NCBI GenBank assembly: GCA_027459605.1
Contig: DAIDHR010000022.1
Location: 1-34,608 of the forward strand
Direction: 5' to 3'
From: Alphaproteobacteria bacterium
Lineage (GTDB): Bacteria; Pseudomonadota; Alphaproteobacteria; UBA9655
Length of the DNA: 34,608 nucleotides
Positions 1 through 8,659 of this stretch are shown here, piece after piece; the stretch's first letter is position 1; each line of letters begins with the position of its first letter. Position numbers and translations under genes: made by a program. Under the pieces are notes generated by a model. The model worked only from the letters and a program-made list of their open reading frames with translations, was not told the DNA's origin and searched no databases.

Positions 1-3
1 TTA

Positions 4-77
4 TCCCCCACTTTCTTATCGTTATTTTAGGCTTTCAGCTTACACTATTTTGGTTCGTTCTTAAAATGGTTTTACTA
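4..77. repeat. Left copy of 74-bp terminal inverted repeat
   Basis: Positions 4-77 are the exact reverse complement of 34535-34608. Similarity stops abruptly at 78, next to a TA-containing junction (tagtaaaacc on the reversed strand). This is what the edge of an insertion sequence or other dispersed element looks like when only its tip lies inside the window. No transposase is present, so the family cannot be named. Confidence 0.9.
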
Positions 78-326
78 AAGTGTTAAAAAAGTTAAAAGCT
101 AAACTTAGCCCAGTTTATATTTTTATTTTTCCATACTTTATCCAAAAGTCACACTTTTAAACTGGCCATTTTAATACCAGAGATTTTTTGGGCCTCCGCT
201 CTATTATTATTCCAGCATCACCTCTGCTAACCTAGCATCAAGAAACCTACCGATCTTAATTTTTATGATCAGCTTTGGCGACGATGACTCCAGATGTGCA
301 AAAAAGTGACTGAAACATAAAATTCT
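78..326. other. Gene-free stretch after the left repeat
   Basis: No reading frame with a start and ribosome site was found on either strand between the terminal repeat and the first gene. The 180-300 part is less AT-rich than its surroundings and is broken by stops in all frames, which would fit decayed coding sequence, but nothing recognisable remains. Confidence 0.5.
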
Positions 327-348
327 ATGTTAAGAGCATGTTAAGAGC
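327..348 (+). promoter_or_regulatory. Tandem 11-bp direct repeat, possible response-regulator operator
   Basis: The 11-mer atgttaagagc occurs twice head to tail (327-337 and 338-348), giving one helical turn between repeats. Heptamers spaced by 4 bp in direct orientation are the layout bound by OmpR/PhoB-family response regulators. It lies 33-54 bp upstream of the candidate -10 box at 381-386, where an activator would sit. The function is inferred. Confidence 0.45.
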
Positions 349-380
349 ATTGCTTAAAGAATTTTTAATCTTTAAGTTAA

Positions 381-386
381 TATAAT
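381..386 (+). promoter_or_regulatory. Candidate -10 box (TATAAT)
   Basis: A consensus TATAAT lies 31 bp before the chosen start codon at 418. No good -35 box is found 16-18 bp upstream, which fits an activator-dependent promoter using the direct repeat at 327-348. Transcription would begin near 393, after the alternative ATG at 385, so that ATG is unlikely to be the start. Confidence 0.45.
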
Positions 387-417
387 GCAAAACTACAAAG
401 GGGAGGATGCCCGATCA

Positions 418-738
418 ATGAGAAATATATATGTTTTGTTAACATGCTTTTTAATAGCACCATCCTTATATGCGGAGGATGTTAAACATGAAGATAACGA
501 GCAAAAATGCCGGAAAAAAGTTGAAATAAACAAAAGTCTCTGGCAAAAATTGAACGCTGGGGAGGCAACTGAAGAGAATTGCACGGCATGTATTAATAGC
601 GGGATTGATGCTCAGAATGAGTGTGTCAAGGATGCTCAAAACAAAAATAATCTGGAAACTGTAAATACCTATCTCTTAGGATGTAGGCAAATTTGTAAAA
701 AAATCCTTCCTACCCAACGAGGACAAGGAAAAAAGTAG
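418..738 (+). CDS. Small exported cysteine-rich protein
   Basis: Not a recognised family. The 106-residue product starts with a clear signal peptide (hydrophobic stretch at residues 4-17, cleavage site LYA at about residue 19), so the mature part of about 87 residues is exported. It is lysine-rich and polar and carries six cysteines (31, 55, 58, 69, 89, 93), an even number suggesting disulfides formed in the periplasm or outside the cell. The start at 418 is preferred over an in-frame ATG at 385 because a GGGGAGG ribosome site lies about 10 bases ahead and the TATAAT at 381 would place transcription start after 385. The C-terminal CX3C pair recalls the exported protein at 10417-10671. It could be a host-directed or inter-bacterial factor; no direct evidence exists. 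Confidence 0.75.
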   Translation: MRNIYVLLTCFLIAPSLYAEDVKHEDNEQKCRKKVEINKSLWQKLNAGEATEENCTACINSGIDAQNECVKDAQNKNNLETVNTYLLGCRQICKKILPTQRGQGKK

Positions 739-759
739 AAAATATATAAAAGGCTTTCC

Positions 760-781
760 TATAACAAATGGATTTGTTATA
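760..781. other. Perfect 22-bp palindrome between two small genes
   Basis: Ten-base arms (tataacaaat and atttgttata) flank a GG centre, 22 bp after the stop of the preceding gene. No T-run follows, so it is a poor Rho-independent terminator. It could be an mRNA 3' processing stem or a dyad operator for the small gene starting at 817. Confidence 0.5.
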
Positions 782-816
782 AACCCCTGTGTTAACGTTT
801 TTAAAAGGAAACTCAG

Positions 817-990
817 ATGATATATTACACTGCCCTTTTTATGCTTCTTCTTTCATCCCCTTCCTACGCATACTTAGATGGTGGCACGGCTAATATGTTG
901 ATACAGGTTATTTTTGGAGGGGTAGCAGGCGGCTTGGTTTTTATAAAGTTGTACTGGCAAAAAATCGTTTCTTATTTTAAGAAAAAATAA
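817..990 (+). CDS. 57-residue membrane mini-protein with YLDGGT motif
   Basis: Reading from ATG 817 gives 57 residues to TAA at 988-990, with an aaagga ribosome site upstream. The first 18 residues form a signal-like hydrophobic segment ending SYA, followed by YLDGGTANML, a second hydrophobic segment (about residues 28-45) and a basic tail KLYWQK...FKKK. Mini-proteins with a YLDPGTGS-type motif followed by a glycine-rich membrane helix and a K/RLYW motif are, from memory, common beside polysaccharide and sulfatase-like genes in many bacteria; the two genes downstream here are sulfatase-like. The likely role is a membrane accessory subunit of those enzymes, but this is inference from neighbourhood. 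Confidence 0.75.
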   Translation: MIYYTALFMLLLSSPSYAYLDGGTANMLIQVIFGGVAGGLVFIKLYWQKIVSYFKKK

Positions 991-1068
991 AAATTGACTT
1001 TTTAGATATGGATATAAAATAAATAATAAAAGAATCTATTCCAGCCAGAAGGGTAATAAAGAATAAAC

Positions 1069-2610
1069 ATGGATTTTATAGATAGACATCCGAACTCTAT
1101 ATATTACCTTGGTTTGTTTTTAGTTATAACTTGGCCTTTTTTTAGTTTCTTATCAAGCTCAACTAACAATCTTGAGGCTTCATATTTCCAACTCGCAATG
1201 ATCTTCGCTGCTTTTTTTGTCATTGCCTTGGCTCTCTGTGAAATAGTGAGAAGGGTATTCAAACTCGATTCTTTAACCATTTTAATTCTTTTTGCTTTTA
1301 TATATATATCGCTTTTCTACTATCAAAACTATGCACCTATTTTTTCGAGTATTGTCAAAGGGATGGAAGAAATTTTTCCACTTCAAAGGATTTATTTATT
1401 AGCAATATATTTAGTTCTTGGAAGCCTAATTCTTTTTATGGCTTCAAAATTTAAGGCCTTTCGTTTTGCGAGTTTAACTTTTATATTTGTTGTTTTTCTT
1501 TTTAGTTTCGGAGAATTTATAAGTATTACGATTATAAATAATTTATCAACAAGGGAAGAGCGGTCTATTTCAACTTCTGAAAATGAAAAGGCAACCATAG
1601 CAAATTATGAGTTAAAAAAGAGGCCAAATATATATTTCCTTCTTATGGATGCTTTTCCCCGTCATGATAATCTTCTCAGTGAAAGGGACAATTCTTCATT
1701 TTTGAATTTCTTTAAAGAGAGAGACTTTTTGGTTGCAGATCAGGCCTATTCCAATTATTCAAATAGCTGGCCATCATTTTCTTCTATTTTTAAGATGTCC
1801 TATGTACAAACAAAAGATATAATTAGGCATGATGTTCTGTCACCTGACAAAATTGTTTTTAAGATTCTAAAAAATAACAATTATGATATCGTTGTCATAC
1901 CGTCTCCCTATGCAGCATTTAATGGAAGGAATGTTGCAAATACTCTTATTTACCAAAATGCTGTATTAGGATGGCTTGTCTCTGATACGAGTAAAGAATT
2001 TTTTCACCAATCAGTCCTAAGAGATTATATACAAGGTGTAATTGGAAAACACTTGTATTTTTCTGTACCGGAAGTAGAAAAAATTTACACCTTAAATACT
2101 TCCAAACCTAGATTTGTTTTAATGCACTTTATGCAGTTTCATGATTATGTATTTGATAAGAATTGCAATATTTCTACACCAAAAAAGAATATTCCATATA
2201 TGGTAGGCAATATTTTTGGCGGGAAATTGGGTGATATGAAAATCAATTCAGCTTGTCATGAAAATCTAGTAGAAAATATAATTAATTTAATCATTTCAAA
2301 AGATCCAAATGGAATAATAATTGTTCAATCTGATCATGGTCCTTGGTATTGGCGATTTGGATATAGCCGAAGGGTAGATTTTAATAGGGGATATGGTATA
2401 TTTTCTGCAATGAGGCTACCTAATATAAATGTGCCTCCAGAGATTCAAGACTACCTGAAAAGTTCGCCAAGCCCAGTTAACGATTTTCGTATTGTATTTG
2501 CCCTTTTAGCGGACAAAAAGCCAGAACTACTCCCTTATGAAGCTTTTGTTTACGATACAAGCACGGGGAACATAACGAATAACACCAAAATGAGATATAA
2601 GGAAGAATAG
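1069..2610 (+). CDS. Membrane-anchored sulfatase/phosphoglycerol transferase-like protein (copy 1)
   Basis: The 513-residue product has about five membrane helices in residues 12-155 and a large soluble domain from about 185 to the end, the architecture of LtaS/OpgB-type and EptA-type enzymes of the alkaline phosphatase superfamily, whose catalytic domain faces the periplasm. Family landmarks are visible: the first metal Asp in NIYFLLMDAFP (D194), an NSWPSFSS segment (232-239) aligning with the N-T-x-P-S-x-x-S region that carries the nucleophile in relatives, with Ser233 in the usual Thr place, histidines in LMHFMQFHDY (353, 358), and SDHGPW (D422, H423). It probably moves a phospho- or sulfo-substituent on surface glycans or lipids; the substrate is unknown. 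It is followed after 114 bp by a close paralog. The ribosome site (agaaggg) is rather far from the start, about 15 bases. Confidence 0.8.
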   Translation: MDFIDRHPNSIYYLGLFLVITWPFFSFLSSSTNNLEASYFQLAMIFAAFFVIALALCEIVRRVFKLDSLTILILFAFIYISLFYYQNYAPIFSSIVKGMEEIFPLQRIYLLAIYLVLGSLILFMASKFKAFRFASLTFIFVVFLFSFGEFISITIINNLSTREERSISTSENEKATIANYELKKRPNIYFLLMDAFPRHDNLLSERDNSSFLNFFKERDFLVADQAYSNYSNSWPSFSSIFKMSYVQTKDIIRHDVLSPDKIVFKILKNNNYDIVVIPSPYAAFNGRNVANTLIYQNAVLGWLVSDTSKEFFHQSVLRDYIQGVIGKHLYFSVPEVEKIYTLNTSKPRFVLMHFMQFHDYVFDKNCNISTPKKNIPYMVGNIFGGKLGDMKINSACHENLVENIINLIISKDPNGIIIVQSDHGPWYWRFGYSRRVDFNRGYGIFSAMRLPNINVPPEIQDYLKSSPSPVNDFRIVFALLADKKPELLPYEAFVYDTSTGNITNNTKMRYKEE

Positions 2611-2724
2611 TAAAAGTACTTTTTTGAAGTTAGATTTGTAGAGAATTATTTTCCTTCATCAGGCTTTAAATCGTAATTAACGCCGGAATTCTGTCCCTTT
2701 CTGAAGAGATGATAAAAGCAGGCC

Positions 2725-4260
2725 ATGAATTTTACAGATAAGTCACATAATTTATTGTTTTACCCTGGGCTTTTTGCGGTTGTAGCTTGGCCATTTCTTA
2801 GCTTCTTATCAAGTCCGATTAATAATCTGGAGGCCTCTTATTTTCAGCTCGCATTAATCTTTTCTGCCTTTTTCCTTGTCAGTTTAATATCTTGTGAGAT
2901 CGTGAAAAGGATATTCAAGCTCGATTCTTTAATCATGTTAATTCTTTTTGCTTTTTTATATATATCTTTTCTTTATTATCATGATTATGCGGTAATTTTT
3001 TCGAATATTGTTAAAAAAACCCAAGGAATTTTCCCCCTTCAAAGAATTTATCTATTTGGGATCTATTTAGTTTTTGGATGCATTCTTCTTTTTTATGCTT
3101 CAAGATTTAAAGCTTTTCGTTTAGCAAGTCTAACCTTTATCTTTGTCGTTTTTCTTTTCAGCCTTGGGGAATTTTTAAGTTTAAGTTATATAAATCACTC
3201 ATCAACGAAAAGAACATCAACTATATTAGAGAATAAAAATAAAAAAAATGAATTATATTCATTTGAATTCAAAATAAAACCCAACATTTATTTCCTTATT
3301 CTTGATGCATTTCCTCGTCATGATATTCTTCTCAGCAAAAGGGATAATTCAGCATTTTTGGAGTTCTTTAAGAAAAAGGGTTTTTTAGTCGCTGATCAAG
3401 CCTATTCAAATTATTCAAATAGCCCCCCTTCATTTTCCTCTACGTTTGAGATGGCTTATGTGAAAAACGAAGATATAGTTAGGCATGACGTGCTCTCCCC
3501 TCAAAAGGAGGTTTTTACAATTCTTAAAAATAACAATTACGACATCATTTCTGTACCTTCGCCTTATGCAGCCTTTAGCGGTAAGAATGTAGCAAATAAA
3601 GTCATTTATAAAAATAATATACTAGGATCCCTTTTATCTGACACAAGCCAAGAATTTCTTCGCCGGTCTGTCCTTAGGGATTATTTGCAAGGTGTATTTG
3701 GAAAATATTTATATTTTTCAACGCTTGAGATAGAAAAAGTGTTGGCTCTAAAAGGTCCAAGACCATTATTTGTTTTTATACACTTTATGCATTTTCATGA
3801 CTATGTATTTGACAATACATGCAATATTGGAATACCAAAAAGAGATATCCATTATCAGGTTGGTAAAGTTGTTGGAGCAAACATTGGCGACATTAAAGGA
3901 AACTCAGCATGCTTAGAAAATTTAGTTGAAAAAATCGTCAACTTGATTGTGCTAAAAGACCCTCAAGCCATTATACTTGTTCAATCTGACCATGGGCCTT
4001 GGTATTGGCAATATGGATTTCCGCGGCGCGAAGATTTTGATAAAGGATTTGGCATATTTTCTGCAATCCGGCTCGCAAACGTTAATACCCCAACCAGGAT
4101 TCAAGAATACCTGAAAGATTCACCAAGTCCGGTTAACGATTTTCGGATTATATTTGCCCTTCTAGCTGGGAAAGAGCCAGATTTGCTTCCTTATAAAGCT
4201 TTTCATTGGGCAGAAGGCCAAACAGCAGACGTGACGAAATTCAGGTACAAAGAAGAATAA
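2725..4260 (+). CDS. Membrane-anchored sulfatase/phosphoglycerol transferase-like protein (copy 2)
   Basis: This 511-residue protein is a tandem paralog of 1069-2610, collinear over its whole length with no large gap. The shared N-terminal membrane block includes the NNLEASYFQLA segment. The catalytic landmarks are kept: NIYFLILDAFPRHD, NSPPSFSS with the same Ser in the nucleophile position, IHFMHFHDYVFD and QSDHGPWYW. The most variable part is the linker between the last helix and the catalytic domain (about residues 158-182) and the extreme C-terminus. Conservation of every active-site element in both copies argues that both are functional and that the duplication has split into two substrates or two growth conditions. 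It converges on clpX with a 59-bp gap without an evident terminator. Confidence 0.8.
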   Translation: MNFTDKSHNLLFYPGLFAVVAWPFLSFLSSPINNLEASYFQLALIFSAFFLVSLISCEIVKRIFKLDSLIMLILFAFLYISFLYYHDYAVIFSNIVKKTQGIFPLQRIYLFGIYLVFGCILLFYASRFKAFRLASLTFIFVVFLFSLGEFLSLSYINHSSTKRTSTILENKNKKNELYSFEFKIKPNIYFLILDAFPRHDILLSKRDNSAFLEFFKKKGFLVADQAYSNYSNSPPSFSSTFEMAYVKNEDIVRHDVLSPQKEVFTILKNNNYDIISVPSPYAAFSGKNVANKVIYKNNILGSLLSDTSQEFLRRSVLRDYLQGVFGKYLYFSTLEIEKVLALKGPRPLFVFIHFMHFHDYVFDNTCNIGIPKRDIHYQVGKVVGANIGDIKGNSACLENLVEKIVNLIVLKDPQAIILVQSDHGPWYWQYGFPRREDFDKGFGIFSAIRLANVNTPTRIQEYLKDSPSPVNDFRIIFALLAGKEPDLLPYKAFHWAEGQTADVTKFRYKEE

Positions 4261-4319
4261 AGAAATCATTTTAAACTTCCTTTCCAAAGTTGTTTATTTT
4301 TTCTGGATTTTTCCCTGCT

Positions 4320-5594
4320 TTAGGTATTTGTCGAGCCATCTAATGATTTTGGCTCTTTTTTCCCAAAGATAAGAAGAGGTTCGGCTCCATTTTGGATAAC
4401 TTCTTCATTAATGACAACTTCTTCCACTTTTTCTATCGTTGGAAGCTCAAACATGGTATCGAGGAGGGTCGCTTCCAGGATAGAGCGCAATCCCCTGGCC
4501 CCTGTTTTTCGGTCTATTGCTTTTTGAGAGATGGCTTTTAAAGCGCCATCAGTAAAGGATAACTCAACCCCTTCCATGTTGAAGAGGCGTTTGTATTGCT
4601 TAATAAGCGCATTTTTTGGTTCTGTTAAAATTTGAACTAAGGCGGCCTCATCTAAGTCATTTAAGGTTGCAATGACGGGCAAGCGTCCAATAAATTCAGG
4701 AATCAATCCAAATTTTAAAAGATCTTCTGTTTCAAGTTCTTCCAAAAGCTCTCCAGTTCTCCGATCCTCAGGCCCTCTAACGTCAGCCCCAAAGCCGATA
4801 GACGTTCCTCTCCCGCGAGCGGTGATAATCTTTTCAATTCCGGCAAAAGCACCTCCACAGATAAAGAGGATATTCGTCGTATCAACCTGTAAAAACTCCT
4901 GCTGGGGATGCTTCCGCCCCCCTTGGGGAGGAACAGATGCAACTGTTCCTTCCATAATCTTGAGCAAAGCTTGTTGAACCCCTTCACCGGATACATCTCG
5001 GGTAATAGAAGGATTATCAGATTTGCGCGAAATTTTATCAACTTCATCAATATAAACAATTCCACGCTGAGCTTTTTCCACATTATAGTCAGCTGCCTGA
5101 AGAAGCTTCAGAATGATATTCTCAACGTCCTCACCCACATAGCCTGCTTCTGTTAGGGTTGTGGCATCAGCCATTGTAAAGGGTACTTCGATAATCCGCG
5201 CTAACGTTTGGGCGAGAAGTGTTTTTCCACACCCCGTTGGCCCTACAAGGAGGATATTCGATTTTGATAGCTCAACATCGCTTGAGTGGCTCCCATGTTC
5301 AAGCCGCTTATAATGGTTATGGACAGCAACAGCTAAAACTTTTTTGGCTTTATCTTGCCCAATGACATAATCGTTTAAAACATCATAAATTTGTTTTGGT
5401 GTAGGAACGCCCTCTGGAGATCGAAGGAGAGGCCCCTTATTCTCTTCTTTAATGATGTCTGTGCAAAGATCAACACATTCATCACAAATAAAGACGGAAG
5501 GACCTGCAATAAGTTTTCTCACCTCATGTTGGCTTTTACCACAAAATGAGCAATAGAGAGGGCTTCTTGTATCTTCATCTTTTGATTTTGTCAT
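4320..5594 (-). CDS. clpX: ATP-dependent Clp protease ATP-binding subunit ClpX
   Basis: ClpX is the hexameric AAA+ unfoldase that feeds tagged proteins (such as ssrA-tagged ones) into the ClpP chamber in the cytoplasm. The 424-residue product is of normal length. Visible features: N-terminal four-cysteine zinc domain (C15, C18, C37, C40), Walker A GPTGCGKT (118-125), GYVG pore loop (151-154), Walker [10 protein letters not shown] (179-187), the GGRKH pore segment, and the sensor-2 GARGLR motif. A GAGGAA ribosome site precedes the ATG by 6 bases. It follows clpP in the standard tig-clpP-clpX order, but the 160-bp gap to clpP is long enough to contain its own promoter; a gene for Lon does not follow within the window. 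Confidence 0.98.
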   Translation of the reverse strand: MTKSKDEDTRSPLYCSFCGKSQHEVRKLIAGPSVFICDECVDLCTDIIKEENKGPLLRSPEGVPTPKQIYDVLNDYVIGQDKAKKVLAVAVHNHYKRLEHGSHSSDVELSKSNILLVGPTGCGKTLLAQTLARIIEVPFTMADATTLTEAGYVGEDVENIILKLLQAADYNVEKAQRGIVYIDEVDKISRKSDNPSITRDVSGEGVQQALLKIMEGTVASVPPQGGRKHPQQEFLQVDTTNILFICGGAFAGIEKIITARGRGTSIGFGADVRGPEDRRTGELLEELETEDLLKFGLIPEFIGRLPVIATLNDLDEAALVQILTEPKNALIKQYKRLFNMEGVELSFTDGALKAISQKAIDRKTGARGLRSILEATLLDTMFELPTIEKVEEVVINEEVIQNGAEPLLIFGKKEPKSLDGSTNT

Positions 5595-5754
5595 GGTGTG
5601 TTCCTCTGCACTTTCCTAGGGAGCCTGCCGTCTTTCCTTACGTGCATCAACACTTGGTTCGGCAAAATAAAAAAAAATCCCTCTATTTGTAGGGTCGCAT
5701 AGATCTAACAACAAAAGGTTAACAAAAGAGATCAAATTATAATTTTTTTGAAAA

Positions 5755-6381
5755 TTATGCACTTTTCCTCTCTTCTGAAGGAATAGGTCTATGGGCGACA
5801 ACATGATCGATGAGACCAAACTCTTTAGCAGCCTCTGCGGTCATAAAGTTGTCTCGATCCATAGCCTTTTCAATTTTTTCTAAGTCCTGACCTGTACATT
5901 CCGAATAAATCTTATTAAGACGCTTTTTTATTTCTAAAATTTCTCGTGCATGGATTTCAATGTCAGAGGCTTGGCCTTGAAAACCTCCCCAAGGTTGATG
6001 GATCATAACCCGGGAATTGGGTAAACACTGCCGTTTTCCTTTTTTGCCTGCCGTTAAAAGAAAGGATCCCATAGACGCTGCTTGTCCAAAACACAACGTT
6101 GAAATATCTGGGCGGATATATTGCATGGTGTCGTAAATGGCAAGACCGGAAGTTACATTACCTCCGGGAGAGTTAATGTAAAGGTGTATATCCTTATTTG
6201 GGTTTTCAGATTCCAGAAAAAGAAGTTGGGCACAAACAAGGCTTGAGACCACATCATCGATGGGACCATTTATAAAAATTATCCTCTCCTTTAAAAGCCG
6301 TGAAAAAATATCAAATGACCTTTCTCCCCGGGCTGTTTGTTCGATGACGATGGGAACTAAATTATTCATGTGAGTTTCCAT
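5755..6381 (-). CDS. clpP: ATP-dependent Clp protease proteolytic subunit ClpP
   Basis: ClpP is the serine peptidase that forms the 14-subunit degradation chamber capped by ClpX. The 208-residue product contains the nucleophile Ser103 in GQAASMGSF, His128 in [10 protein letters not shown] and the Asp of the DRDNFM segment, as well as YINSPGG, the oxyanion-hole glycine strand. The ATG at 6381 is chosen because AAGGAG lies 8 bases upstream; a second ATG at 6369 lacks such a site. Only 14 bp separate it from the stop of tig, so the two genes are very probably co-transcribed, with the ribosome site of clpP inside that gap. Confidence 0.98.
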   Translation of the reverse strand: METHMNNLVPIVIEQTARGERSFDIFSRLLKERIIFINGPIDDVVSSLVCAQLLFLESENPNKDIHLYINSPGGNVTSGLAIYDTMQYIRPDISTLCFGQAASMGSFLLTAGKKGKRQCLPNSRVMIHQPWGGFQGQASDIEIHAREILEIKKRLNKIYSECTGQDLEKIEKAMDRDNFMTAEAAKEFGLIDHVVAHRPIPSEERKSA

Positions 6382-6395
6382 GAGAAATTCTCCTT

Positions 6396-7838
6396 TTATG
6401 TGCTCTTTTTCTTTGATGGTTTCTTTGTTTGTTTCACCATTGTCGATAGTTTTTTCTCGGCTTCTTCTTCTTCTTTTTCGAGAAGCTCTTGGAGTCCTTC
6501 TGGCGTAATTGTTTTATCTGTTACCTTGGATTGAGTTAAAATATAATCTATGACTTTATTTTCGAAAATAGGTGCTCTCAACGTTGCGAGAGCTGACTCA
6601 TTATTCCTATAATAGTCAAAAACTTCTTTTTCCCGACCAGGGAACTCACGGGCGCGCGTTAAGAGGGCTTGTTGAAGCTCTTGACTTGTAACCTTGATAT
6701 TATTTCGATTTCCAATTTCCGCAAGTAATATACCTAGTCGCACTCGCCGCTCAGCAATGGCTTGATATTCAGCTCGAACTTCTTCTTCTTTTCTACCTGC
6801 TGCCTCTTCAAAAGATTTTGCCCCAGGCTTTCCCTTGACGTTTGTGTTAGCTGCATCACTTTCATCGTAACCAATTTCATGGCAAAGTTGAGCCCAAATA
6901 TTATTAAACTCAAGGTCAACCATGTTTTGGGGAACCTCAAAATTAAATCTATCGGCTAACTCATCTAAAACGTGGCGTTTTATGTTAAAGAAGCTTTGAT
7001 TTTCATAATCTCTTGAAAGGGTTTTTTCAGCCCAAGTTTTCATGGCATCCTCTGATTCAAAGCCAAGTTTTTTTGCAAGATCATCATCAACCTTCAGGGG
7101 ATCAGCTTCATGGACATCTTTAATCGTGACTTCAAATCGAGCCGCTTTATTCGCATATCGCTCATCATGATAGTCTTTTGGAAAGGTGACGTTTACCTTA
7201 ACATGCTCTCCTTTGTTATGACCAATCAGTTGGTCTTCAAAGCCAGGAATGAATGTTCCCGATCCTAACTCAAGGTCATGATTTTTGCCAGATCCACCTT
7301 CGATCGGTGTGTCTCCGATAAATCCTTCGAAATCGAGAAAAACAACATCCCCTTTTTTAGTTTTACGGTCTTTTTTCAAAGGGTGGGTTTGGCGATTTCG
7401 CCGGGCAAAATTCTCAAGAATGTTCGATATAGCTTCTGAAGGAACTTTAACCACATGCTTCACAAAGGAAAGATCGTCTAGCTTAATTTCGCCTAATGTA
7501 GGGACGACTTCTAAGTCAATTTCAAAAGTTAAATCTTTCCCGTCCTGAAAAGTCTCAACGTTTGCTTTAGGTTTGAGAGCGGGCTTAATGCTATTATCTT
7601 TGGTGATTTGCTGGACACTCTTTTCAATACAATCTTCGAAAACCCTCGAGAGAGCATCCGCCTGATAATGCTGTTTCAAAATGGGAAGAGGAATTTTCCC
7701 AGGGCGGAACCCGGGAATATTAGCCCTTTTACCCATATTTTCCAAGTGAGTCCTCAGCTTTTCTTCTATTTCATTAGCCAAAATGGTGACCTTGTATGAT
7801 CGCTTTAGACCTTTAGAGAGTGTTTCAGTAATTTTCAT
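6396..7838 (-). CDS. tig: Trigger factor, ribosome-associated chaperone
   Basis: Trigger factor binds ribosomal protein L23 at the exit tunnel and shields nascent chains; it also has peptidyl-prolyl isomerase activity. The 480-residue product shows the ribosome-binding signature GFRPGKIP (43-50), an FKBP-type isomerase domain at about 155-245 ([17 protein letters not shown]...GFEDQLIG), and a helical C-terminal chaperone region. The tail from about residue 445 is very charged (runs of EEEEEAEKK, then KKPSKKK) and makes the protein somewhat longer than the roughly 430 residues of E. coli, as is common in alphaproteobacteria. It is first in the tig-clpP-clpX block; the ribosome site is weak (GAGATAG). 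Confidence 0.97.
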   Translation of the reverse strand: MKITETLSKGLKRSYKVTILANEIEEKLRTHLENMGKRANIPGFRPGKIPLPILKQHYQADALSRVFEDCIEKSVQQITKDNSIKPALKPKANVETFQDGKDLTFEIDLEVVPTLGEIKLDDLSFVKHVVKVPSEAISNILENFARRNRQTHPLKKDRKTKKGDVVFLDFEGFIGDTPIEGGSGKNHDLELGSGTFIPGFEDQLIGHNKGEHVKVNVTFPKDYHDERYANKAARFEVTIKDVHEADPLKVDDDLAKKLGFESEDAMKTWAEKTLSRDYENQSFFNIKRHVLDELADRFNFEVPQNMVDLEFNNIWAQLCHEIGYDESDAANTNVKGKPGAKSFEEAAGRKEEEVRAEYQAIAERRVRLGILLAEIGNRNNIKVTSQELQQALLTRAREFPGREKEVFDYYRNNESALATLRAPIFENKVIDYILTQSKVTDKTITPEGLQELLEKEEEEAEKKLSTMVKQTKKPSKKKST

Positions 7839-7915
7839 CGTATCTATCTCATTAACTTCCTACATAAAAAGGGTGGAAAAAGCTTAATAATCCTTTTCTC
7901 TTTTGTACAGTCCTT

Positions 7916-8000
7916 TGGTGCGGGCGAAGGGACTTGAACCCCCACGGCTTTCGCCACCAGATCCTAAGTCTGGCGTGTCTACCAATTCCACCACGCCCGC
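7916..8000 (-). tRNA. tRNA-Leu (anticodon UAG)
   Basis: The minus strand reads a full class II tRNA: acceptor GCGGGCG paired with CGCCCGC, D-arm with TTGGTAGAC, anticodon stem CCAGA/TCTGG around loop CTTAGGA (anticodon TAG), a long variable arm (TGGCGAAAGCCG), T-loop TTCAAGT, and a discriminator A with an encoded CCA. It lies 77 bp upstream of tig on the same strand and may be co-transcribed with it. Confidence 0.97.
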
Positions 8001-8313
8001 ATGGCGAAAAGTCATAGCACACACGATTCACTTTGGGAATGTGCTTTAAGACACCTATCAACCATTTATTCATTATTCATCGAATTGCTTAATTTAACCT
8101 TAAAAGGAAGCGTTGCCGTTTGTGTTAATAATCTTCGGTTCTTTTATAAAGACTCATTGGTAGATCGTTCAATAAAATTTACCATACGTAAGCACACTTA
8201 CTTTATTATTTTCATTAGTTTAAACCGGGATTTTAAAAAAGTCCAATTTTTAAATTGCCCATCTCACCATCTGACATTTTTTAGCTTTCCCCGATTGTTA
8301 TTTCCGCAAAAGC
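8001..8313. other. Gene-free stretch between tRNA-Leu and the MITE-like element
   Basis: No convincing gene. An open frame on the plus strand starts inside the tRNA border and runs into the mobile element at 8314; it has no ribosome site and no recognisable product. The sequence contains gttgccgttt near 8113-8122, which resembles one arm of the hairpin at 8600-8619 on the other side of the inserted element. Confidence 0.5.
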
Positions 8314-8572
8314 GCAGTAGTGTCCGGGGAACGTGGCTCAATCCCCATTCCTTGTCATCCTTGTGCAATAAATGCTTTGTTTTCCAAAGGAAAACATTAG
8401 CATTTATTAACACGAGGATCTCCTGACATTTCTAGATCCGGGGATGACAATTTTGGGATGTCATGACAATAGAGAGCAACAATATAAAGTCTCTGAAAAT
8501 TTATCCTTCCTTAACACATTAGTAAATCTGCATCCTCAGCAAGCTCTCTCCTTTTTCCCCGGACACTACTGC
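8314..8572. mobile_element. MITE-like element, 259 bp, with 18-bp inverted ends and 8-bp target duplication
   Basis: The ends are perfect inverted repeats: gcagtagtgtccggggaa at 8314-8331 and its complement at 8555-8572. The element is flanked by a direct repeat gcaaaagc (8306-8313 and 8573-8580), as expected of a target-site duplication. It contains no transposase, so it is non-autonomous and would be moved by an IS with the same ends elsewhere in the genome. An 8-bp duplication fits several IS families (for example ISAs1, IS256 or IS66 types); which one cannot be decided here. The interior carries a long palindromic repeat (8352-8450). Confidence 0.8.
8352..8450. repeat. Palindromic (REP-like) repeat nested in the MITE
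   Basis: Outer arms ttgtcatcc (8352-8360) and ggatgacaa (8442-8450) enclose an inner long hairpin, 8367-8408: aataaatgct pairs with agcatttatt and tgttttcc with ggaaaaca around an AAA loop. The 12-mer ttgtcatccttg at its left edge recurs at 15224-15235 between dnaK and dnaJ, so this is a dispersed family. Confidence 0.7.
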
Positions 8573-8599
8573 GCAAAAGCGGGAACCTAGATATAAACA

Positions 8600-8619
8600 A
8601 CGGCAACATTTGTTGCCGT
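8600..8619. other. Perfect 20-bp hairpin downstream of the methyltransferase gene
   Basis: Arms acggcaaca and tgttgccgt surround a 2-base centre. It lies about 40 bp past the stop of the minus-strand gene 8660-10045. The following minus-strand bases (tgtttatat) are only moderately T-rich, so it is at best a weak terminator of that gene. Confidence 0.5.
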
Positions 8620-8659
8620 GATCATGAGAAAAGGTACAGTTTGGCTTGGGGAGGTTTTT

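Noticed and set aside
2612-2623. aaaagtactttt palindrome after the first sulfatase-like gene as a terminator
   Set aside because: The stem is made only of A-T pairs plus the loop; far too weak for termination.
4672-5156. Open frames of about 80-120 codons antisense to or out of frame with clpX
   Set aside because: They are shadows of the strongly supported clpX coding sequence and have no independent start signals.
5595-5754. Small gene in the clpP-clpX gap
   Set aside because: The only open frame there is a shadow running from the end of clpP, without a start signal; the gap more likely holds the clpX promoter.
8001-8426. 141-codon plus-strand open frame
   Set aside because: It begins at the tRNA border, has no ribosome site, and its last third lies inside the MITE-like element; composition is not protein-like.
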